From Candidatus Nitrosopumilus sp. (lineage in GTDB: Archaea; Thermoproteota; Nitrososphaeria; Nitrososphaerales; Nitrosopumilaceae), in the NCBI GenBank assembly GCA_013002265.1, contig JABDKK010000217.1, forward strand, positions 1-8,684: a DNA stretch of 8,684 nt, read 5' to 3'. Below the pieces are notes generated by a model that was not told the DNA's origin, ran no database searches, and saw nothing but the letters and a program-made list of their open reading frames with translations. Positions 5,750 to 8,684 of the stretch are shown one piece after another; the stretch's first letter is position 1, and the number at the start of each line of letters is the position of its first letter. The position numbers were made by a program, and so were the translations under genes.

Positions 5750-6369
5750 TATGCTGACTCGGATTGTTTTAGGTCATTTCTAGCGTCTTTAATGATTGAG
5801 AATGATGACTGTAAAAAGAGACTAGCAATTATTCCAGCTACTATAAGGTCAGGGTATGATGTTCCTGTTAAAAATACAAAACCTGCGCCAACTATTACCA
5901 AAATATTACCTAGTGCATCGTTGCGACTAAAGAGCCATACTGCACGTACGTTGGCGTCACCCTTTCTATGTGGAAGCAATATGATTACAGCGAGTACGTT
6001 TATCAAAAGTGCACCAAAGCCAAAGACTCCCATCATTCCAGCTTCTGGAACATGCAAAACTTGTGTACGATATATTGTATAACCAAGTACTGCTATTCCC
6101 ATTGCACCAAGAAAGATTCCTTGTAGAAGAGCAGAGCGAGCACGTAATTTCAAACCCCACCCTATTGCAAGTAGTCCTAAGAATGTGATTGAGCCATCTC
6201 CTAGAAAATCAAGTGCGTCAGCTTTGAGTGCTTGTGAATCTGCCAAGAACCCACCAATCATTTCGGCAATCCCGTAACCTACGTTGATTAAAACAACAAC
6301 CCATAATGCGCGTTTGTATGCAGGGGTGATATGAGCTAGATCTTTTGGTAAATCATCATCGTCTGGCAT
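5749..6369 (-). CDS. Short cation diffusion facilitator-type metal exporter
   Basis: This 206-residue membrane protein has about six helices (22-40, 57-73, 83-101, 115-133, 146-165, 172-190). It lacks the C-terminal cytoplasmic domain of full-length CDF transporters, which are usually about 300 residues. Helix 2 holds Asp51-Ala-Leu-Asp54-Phe-Leu-Gly-Asp58, equivalent to the H/D-x3-D metal site. Helix 5 holds Phe147-Ser-Arg-Asn-Asp151-Ala-Leu-Gly-Asn, where the position four before Asp is usually His (or Cys in related short proteins) but is Phe here. CDF proteins export Zn, Cd, Co and similar ions in exchange for protons. The DNA is richer in G+C than its surroundings (27/60 at 6121-6180 against 19/60 at 1441-1500), compatible with transfer. 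It is divergent from the ArsR-family gene. Confidence 0.82.
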   Translation of the reverse strand: MPDDDDLPKDLAHITPAYKRALWVVVLINVGYGIAEMIGGFLADSQALKADALDFLGDGSITFLGLLAIGWGLKLRARSALLQGIFLGAMGIAVLGYTIYRTQVLHVPEAGMMGVFGFGALLINVLAVIILLPHRKGDANVRAVWLFSRNDALGNILVIVGAGFVFLTGTSYPDLIVAGIIASLFLQSSFSIIKDARNDLKQSESA

Positions 6370-6376
6370 TAACTTT

Positions 6377-6383
6377 ACCTCTC
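6377..6383 (-). promoter_or_regulatory. Ribosome binding site of the exporter gene
   Basis: On the minus strand GAGAGGT lies 7 nt before the ATG at 6367-6369. It matches the anti-Shine-Dalgarno end of 16S rRNA and supports this start. It is one of the few convincing sites of this type in the window and fits the impression that the exporter gene is foreign in style. Confidence 0.55.
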
Positions 6384-6397
6384 AAATTCAATTAGAG

Positions 6398-6405
6398 TTA
6401 AATAA
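6398..6405. promoter_or_regulatory. Possible shared TATA box of the divergent pair
   Basis: TTAAATAA lies 22-30 nt upstream of the ArsR-family ATG at 6428. That spacing would place transcription initiation at or next to the start codon, giving a leaderless mRNA. Read on the other strand it is TTATTTAA, about 30 nt before the exporter ATG, so it could serve both directions. It abuts the palindrome at 6406. Confidence 0.35.
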
Positions 6406-6433
6406 TAACATATCATTAATTAATGATATGTTA
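6406..6433. promoter_or_regulatory. Perfect 28-bp palindrome, likely ArsR-family operator
   Basis: Every base from 6406 to 6419 pairs with 6420 to 6433 with no spacer; each arm contains ACATATCATTA. It covers the ATG (6428-6430) of the ArsR-family gene. ArsR/SmtB-family repressors are dimers that bind AT-rich palindromes with ATAT...ATAT-type arms. Bound protein here would block the start site of its own gene and sit next to the exporter promoter. The function is inferred from position and symmetry. Confidence 0.75.
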
Positions 6434-6757
6434 AAACAAGAAACAGACAAACTTGAATTAAAAGCAAAACTGTTTCGAGGTTTTGGAGATATGACAAGAC
6501 TATCCATACTAGAATCCATCATAGATGAAGAAAAGACAGTTACAGATATTTCTCAAAAAATAAAGCAAAGCCAATCAAATGTGTCTAACCATCTATCATG
6601 TTTACTAGAATGTGGGCTTGTGAAGATTAGAAAAGATGGTAAAAATAGGTTTTACAGTATTGGAGACAAACGAGTTGTCAAACTTCTCAAGCAAGGAGAC
6701 GACATATTATCGGATATTGCAGATGGAATCTATTCCTGTGTGAATTACAAGAAATAA
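6428..6757 (+). CDS. ArsR/SmtB-family metal-sensing repressor, CmtR-like Cys set
   Basis: This 109-residue winged-helix protein starts at an ATG inside the palindrome. The start Phe-Gly-Asp-Met-Thr-Arg-Leu-Ser-Ile-Leu (19-28) is typical of ArsR helix 2. The recognition helix is SQSNVSNHLSCLLECGLV (48-65), and the wing contains Arg-Lys-Asp-Gly-Lys-Asn-Arg-Phe-Tyr-Ser. Cys58 and Cys62 lie in the recognition helix and Cys104 in the C-terminal tail. In Mycobacterium tuberculosis CmtR the Cd/Pb ligands are Cys57, Cys61 and Cys102, an almost exact positional match. The helix-3 ELCVCDL site of ArsR/CadC is absent. It most likely represses itself and the divergent exporter until Cd, Pb or a similar soft metal binds. 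The ligand identity is inference. Confidence 0.88.
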   Translation: MLKQETDKLELKAKLFRGFGDMTRLSILESIIDEEKTVTDISQKIKQSQSNVSNHLSCLLECGLVKIRKDGKNRFYSIGDKRVVKLLKQGDDILSDIADGIYSCVNYKK

Positions 6758-6798
6758 TTTGATGGTTTATTTCTTAATTTCTTCCCAGTATTTTTCCA

Positions 6799-7059
6799 TC
6801 ATCGCATTCTCAGAATAAATAAAGTTCCAACAATTAATGGAGATAATCCACCTATTGTCTGATAGAGGATTTTTGTAGAATAGTATGTTTTGTTGATTGT
6901 ATAACAATGATCTTTCCAACTTTCTCCCTCTATTTGATCACAGTTTGGTAAAGATTGATTTCCTGCATACCAAGATACATCTTCAATATATCCTCCAAAA
7001 ATACTACCAACTATAGCACCTAGTATCATACAGCCTATAACATAGAGAATATTTGACAT
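6799..7059 (-). CDS. Two-helix membrane protein downstream of the HEPN-like gene
   Basis: This 86-residue protein has membrane helices at about 4-25 (rich in Gly and Ile) and 66-84. Between them is a loop of about 40 residues with Cys40 and Cys52 that could form a disulfide if the loop is outside. Its ATG is 8 nt after the stop of the upstream gene, so the two are very likely one transcript. The end Leu-Arg-Met-Arg-stop is abrupt. A second frame continues across the same region to 6767 with SENAMMEKYWEEIKK, so the C-terminus may be frameshifted. It converges with the ArsR-family gene. I do not recognise a family. Confidence 0.65.
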   Translation of the reverse strand: MSNILYVIGCMILGAIVGSIFGGYIEDVSWYAGNQSLPNCDQIEGESWKDHCYTINKTYYSTKILYQTIGGLSPLIVGTLFILRMR

Positions 7060-7067
7060 GACCTAAT

Positions 7068-7718
7068 TCAAGATTTTTTCTCGAGTTCTTCTTTTACTTT
7101 TTCAATTTGTTCATTAGTAAATGGACTGATAAATCCGTCATCAAATAATTTCACTGCGATAGGTTTTAACAACTCTGAAAATTTTTTGTCAGTATCCTTC
7201 ATTTCAAATCCAGAAGATATCGTTATCGAACCTCCTCCTTTTGCATTATATTTGATTAATGCCTTATCCCACACTTCTTTGAAATTTCTTTCAACGTTTC
7301 CAGAATAAAAAAATACCAAACCTGCCAAATATCGATAAAATCCAAAATTTGTGGGAAAATTATACTTTAACAGAATGTCATTGATCATAACTTCAAATTT
7401 TCTACCCTCTTCTTGCACATGTGCAAGATGTTGATTTCTTAATTCAAAAATTGCTCCTTCATATTTCAATATTGGAGCAATTAGAGGCTTGATCACATCA
7501 TCTAATTTTTTAAATTCATCATGTTTTACTAAATCTCTCCTAACTTTGATGAAGCTAACCAAATTGATTACAGTGTATTCTCGAAAAACATTTCTCACCA
7601 TACTTGCATGTTGTCCTGTTTCTGTTAGTTTTGGAAATTCATCATACACAGTCATTAATCGTATCCACACAGTACATAATCTGAGCATATCTGACTCAAA
7701 TTTTTCTAATTCCGACAT
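7068..7718 (-). CDS. HEPN-like (AbiU2-type) alpha-helical protein
   Basis: This 216-residue protein starts at an ATG and is almost all helical, with no signal peptide, so it is probably cytoplasmic. Residues 94-100 are Arg-Asn-Gln-His-Leu-Ala-His, preceded by helices with Leu-Lys-Tyr-Glu-Gly-Ala-Ile-Phe-Glu-Leu. This matches the R-x4-6-H motif at the end of a HEPN helix, as in the AbiU2-like group where 'LR-x-x-x-x-AH' is typical. HEPN domains are often RNases in toxin-antitoxin, abortive-infection and CRISPR systems, but some are non-catalytic. Residues 34-65 hold Gly-Gln-His-Ala-Ser-Met-Val-Arg-Asn and Val-Arg-Arg-Asp-Leu. It is followed after 8 nt by a membrane protein. No nucleotidyltransferase (MNT) partner, the usual companion of many HEPN toxins, is seen. 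The assignment rests on one motif. Confidence 0.5.
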   Translation of the reverse strand: MSELEKFESDMLRLCTVWIRLMTVYDEFPKLTETGQHASMVRNVFREYTVINLVSFIKVRRDLVKHDEFKKLDDVIKPLIAPILKYEGAIFELRNQHLAHVQEEGRKFEVMINDILLKYNFPTNFGFYRYLAGLVFFYSGNVERNFKEVWDKALIKYNAKGGGSITISSGFEMKDTDKKFSELLKPIAVKLFDDGFISPFTNEQIEKVKEELEKKS

Positions 7719-7770
7719 ATTACTCTGAAAATACTTTCATACATTTAAGAAAATGGATTTCCAAATATTT

Positions 7771-7959
7771 CTAATTCCATCTAGTTCCACAATCATTACA
7801 TTTCCATTTAGGATCATCCCATGATACACAACATCCGCCCAAAACGATTTCTTTTCTCTCTAGTTCTCCTTCAAGTTCTTTCATATTAGCAGGGAGTCCC
7901 CAAAGAATTTTTGCATGGTTAGTGCTTTGACAGTTTGGACATTTTCTTTTTGTCACCAT
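7771..7959 (-). CDS. Small zinc-ribbon protein (CPNC ... CNDCG)
   Basis: This 62-residue protein starts at an ATG. Cys7-Pro-Asn-Cys10 and Cys54-Asn-Asp-Cys57-Gly form a four-Cys zinc ribbon. Between them is Val-Leu-Gly-Gly-Cys-Cys-Val (39-45) and Asp-Pro-Lys-Trp-Lys-Cys (49-54), ending Gly-Thr-Arg-Trp-Asn. I recall the pattern 'LGGC-x-V ... DPKW-x-C-x2-CG-x2-W' from small bacterial and archaeal proteins of unknown function. The start overlaps the last 7 bases of the upstream zinc-ribbon gene, suggesting translational coupling. The HEPN-like gene begins 52 nt downstream on the same strand. Confidence 0.75.
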   Translation of the reverse strand: MVTKRKCPNCQSTNHAKILWGLPANMKELEGELERKEIVLGGCCVSWDDPKWKCNDCGTRWN

Positions 7960-8090
7960 GTTGTCAATTCAAGTTTTTGTGCATAATTAAGTCCACTTCT
8001 ACAATGAGGACAACGTTGTACATAGCGAGAATGAATGTGAAACATATTTCCACATCTAGTACAACCATAAATTTGGTGTAAAGATATCAT
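7953..8090 (-). CDS. 45-residue zinc-ribbon microprotein
   Basis: An ATG at 8088-8090 opens a 45-codon frame ending in TGA at 7953-7955. Cys10-Thr-Arg-Cys13-Gly and Cys27-Pro-His-Cys30-Arg, 13 residues apart, make a compact zinc ribbon or rubredoxin-like knuckle. The rest is Tyr-, His- and Arg-bearing and soluble. It overlaps the next zinc-ribbon gene by 7 nt in another frame, the kind of arrangement seen in operons. Upstream, minus-strand TATA-like sequence (gtatatga, about 8112-8119) lies about 25 nt before the ATG, so the mRNA may be leaderless. The role is unknown; nucleic-acid or protein binding is plausible for such ribbons. Confidence 0.65.
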   Translation of the reverse strand: MISLHQIYGCTRCGNMFHIHSRYVQRCPHCRSGLNYAQKLELTTW

Positions 8091-8152
8091 GAATTAGATT
8101 AATTGTAATATCATATACGTATTTTTTATAATTATAAAAGTAGTATATACAA

Positions 8153-8212
8153 AAAAAGTAACGTAGCTAACGTTAAAGTAACGTCATATTGACGTAGCTA
8201 ACGTTACTTTTT
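8153..8212. repeat. ACGT-rich symmetric repeat with hairpin potential
   Basis: The outer arms AAAAAGTAACGT (8153-8164) and ACGTTACTTTTT (8201-8212) are exact inverted repeats. ACGTAGCTAACGTTA occurs twice as a direct repeat (8161-8175, 8192-8206). ACGT occurs five times, at 8161, 8170, 8181, 8192 and 8201, with symmetric spacing 9, 11, 11, 9. An inner ACGTCA-TAT-TGACGT hairpin (8181-8195) also exists. A-runs and T-runs outside the arms mean either strand's RNA would be a hairpin followed by U, so a bidirectional terminator is possible. An operator array or a small mobile or recombination element is an alternative. Confidence 0.65.
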
Positions 8213-8247
8213 CTAGAACTACTCTAAAATATTATAATTATAATTCA

Positions 8248-8352
8248 CTAATAGACATGAATTACAGTTGATACTGTAACATCTTGTAGAAAATTTTTCA
8301 AAGTGTCAAAAAAGTGTGTAAAAATCGTGCCTAAAATAAAAATCAGTCCCAT
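8248..8352 (-). CDS. Possible 34-residue small hydrophobic protein
   Basis: An ATG at 8350-8352 opens a 34-codon frame ending in TAG at 8248-8250. The peptide starts with a hydrophobic stretch rich in Ile, Leu, Phe and Gly, then Asp-Thr-Leu-Lys-Asn-Phe-Leu-Gln-Asp and Val-Thr-Val-Ser-Thr-Val. It lies 28 nt downstream of the edge gene on the same strand, so it may share its transcript. It accounts for much of the otherwise empty 8213-8380 interval. No family is recognised, and chance is possible at this length. Confidence 0.3.
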   Translation of the reverse strand: MGLIFILGTIFTHFFDTLKNFLQDVTVSTVIHVY

Positions 8353-8380
8353 AATAAATTACTGAATTTTACAAACTGTA

Positions 8381-8684
8381 TCAGTTTGAATTATTTTTGT
8401 CTATAGTCTGTTTTTTAAAGAAAGAATTATTCATGTTAAATTCATTCTCAATAGTTTTTCTTCTCTCTCTGCTCTCTGCTTTGATTTGTCTTAGTTGTAA
8501 TTTTATAGAATCGCGTTTCTCTTTTTGTAATCTATCTTGTTCTTCTTTTTCTAGATCAAGTGGTTCAAACTGTTTGCATTCAGAACCATAGTGACCAATC
8601 TTAATCCATTTACCATCTATCCGCACATATGCAACTAGTCTAGTACAATCTACATCACATTCTTCGTGATAATTTCGGTAAACC
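8381..8684 (-). CDS. Cys-containing protein with charged helical tail, 5' end outside window
   Basis: The minus-strand frame is open to the window edge, so the gene is partial at its 5' end; a GTG at 8624-8626 is internal to that longer frame. At least 100 residues are visible. The upstream part reads Tyr-His-Glu-Glu-Cys-Asp-Val-Asp-Cys, then VRIDGKWIKIGHYGSECKQF, giving C-x3-C plus a later Cys that could complete a zinc site with a His or with residues outside the window. The remainder is a highly charged Glu/Lys/Arg helix, probably a coiled coil, ending in an Asn-rich tail and TGA. The layout resembles small thaumarchaeal zinc-finger proteins, but I cannot name the family. Its function is unknown. 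Confidence 0.6.
   Translation of the reverse strand, partial: VYRNYHEECDVDCTRLVAYVRIDGKWIKIGHYGSECKQFEPLDLEKEEQDRLQKEKRDSIKLQLRQIKAESRERRKTIENEFNMNNSFFKKQTIDKNNSN

Noticed and set aside
5792..6160. Overlapping open frames on both strands inside the exporter gene
   Set aside because: They are antisense or shifted shadows of a gene with a clear family match and a good ribosome binding site.
7489..7728. Plus-strand frame opposite the HEPN-like gene
   Set aside because: Its composition (Ser, Thr, Leu) is that of the complement of the helical protein's codons, and it has no recognisable domain.
8262..8279. Inverted repeat TTACAGT-TGAT-ACTGTAA
   Set aside because: It is only 7-bp arms in AT-rich DNA, inside a possible small ORF, and not near a start.
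8054..8648. The 9-mer TTGTACTAG recurs at 1305, 2212, 3554, 8054 and 8640
   Set aside because: The two right-hand copies fall in Cys-Thr-Arg codons of zinc-binding genes in a different codon phase from the leader copies. A regulatory meaning is not supported.
1..8684. tRNA or rRNA genes and CRISPR arrays
   Set aside because: I saw no cloverleaf-like GGTTCRA-containing stretch with matching acceptor arms outside coding DNA, no rRNA-like sequence, and no regularly spaced direct repeats with unique spacers. The only repeats are the Met-gene repeats, the leader copies and the ACGT element.

Overview
The window looks like a stretch of an AT-rich archaeal chromosome from the Nitrososphaerota (Thaumarchaeota), most like a Nitrosopumilus-type ammonia oxidiser. 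This is inference from content, not a database match. Supporting signs are several TTG and GTG starts, mostly absent Shine-Dalgarno sites, TATA-like boxes about 25-35 nt before starts, a cupredoxin tail, exported DsbA-like and SurA-like proteins with a common N-terminal anchor, many small Cys-rich zinc-ribbon proteins, and a conserved two-Cys 'PACV...LADRGWG' exported domain.

Layout. Positions 1-66 hold the last codons of a cupredoxin (plus strand), convergent with a SpoIIM-family membrane protein (111-650, minus). The gap 651-1231 is not empty: on the minus strand (729-1127) it carries the broken remains of a small anchored protein with an FN3-like beta domain. A membrane-anchored DsbA-family thiol oxidoreductase follows (1232-2032, plus). 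The interval 2033-2407 contains two very small possible membrane-peptide ORFs and a short repeat matching the DsbA leader. After it come a 71-residue Cys-rich protein (2408-2623, minus) and a SurA-N-like chaperone with no isomerase domain (2711-3454, minus). The DsbA and SurA-like genes share an upstream box, a TTG start context and an N-terminal anchor. A third, decayed copy of the anchor sequence lies at about 3537-3575.

Next is an exported C-terminally anchored protein of unknown function (3637-4305, plus), convergent with a probable metal-handling block. That block is an exported protein with 31% Met (4342-5670, minus), a short cation-diffusion-facilitator exporter (5749-6369, minus), and a divergent ArsR-family repressor (6428-6757, plus) with the Cys arrangement of the Cd/Pb sensor CmtR. 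A perfect 28-bp palindrome lies between the exporter and repressor and covers the repressor's start codon.

The right end is all minus strand: a gene open to the window edge (8381-8684), a possible 34-residue membrane peptide (8248-8352), a symmetric ACGT-rich repeat (8153-8212), two overlapping zinc-ribbon genes (7953-8090 and 7771-7959), a HEPN/AbiU2-like protein (7068-7718), and a two-helix membrane protein 8 nt behind it (6799-7059).

Functional reading. The left half is about protein export and folding outside the membrane. The middle is metal sensing, export and possibly extracytoplasmic metal binding. The right end is a small operon-like group with a putative RNase-type HEPN fold and a membrane partner; its role is not established.
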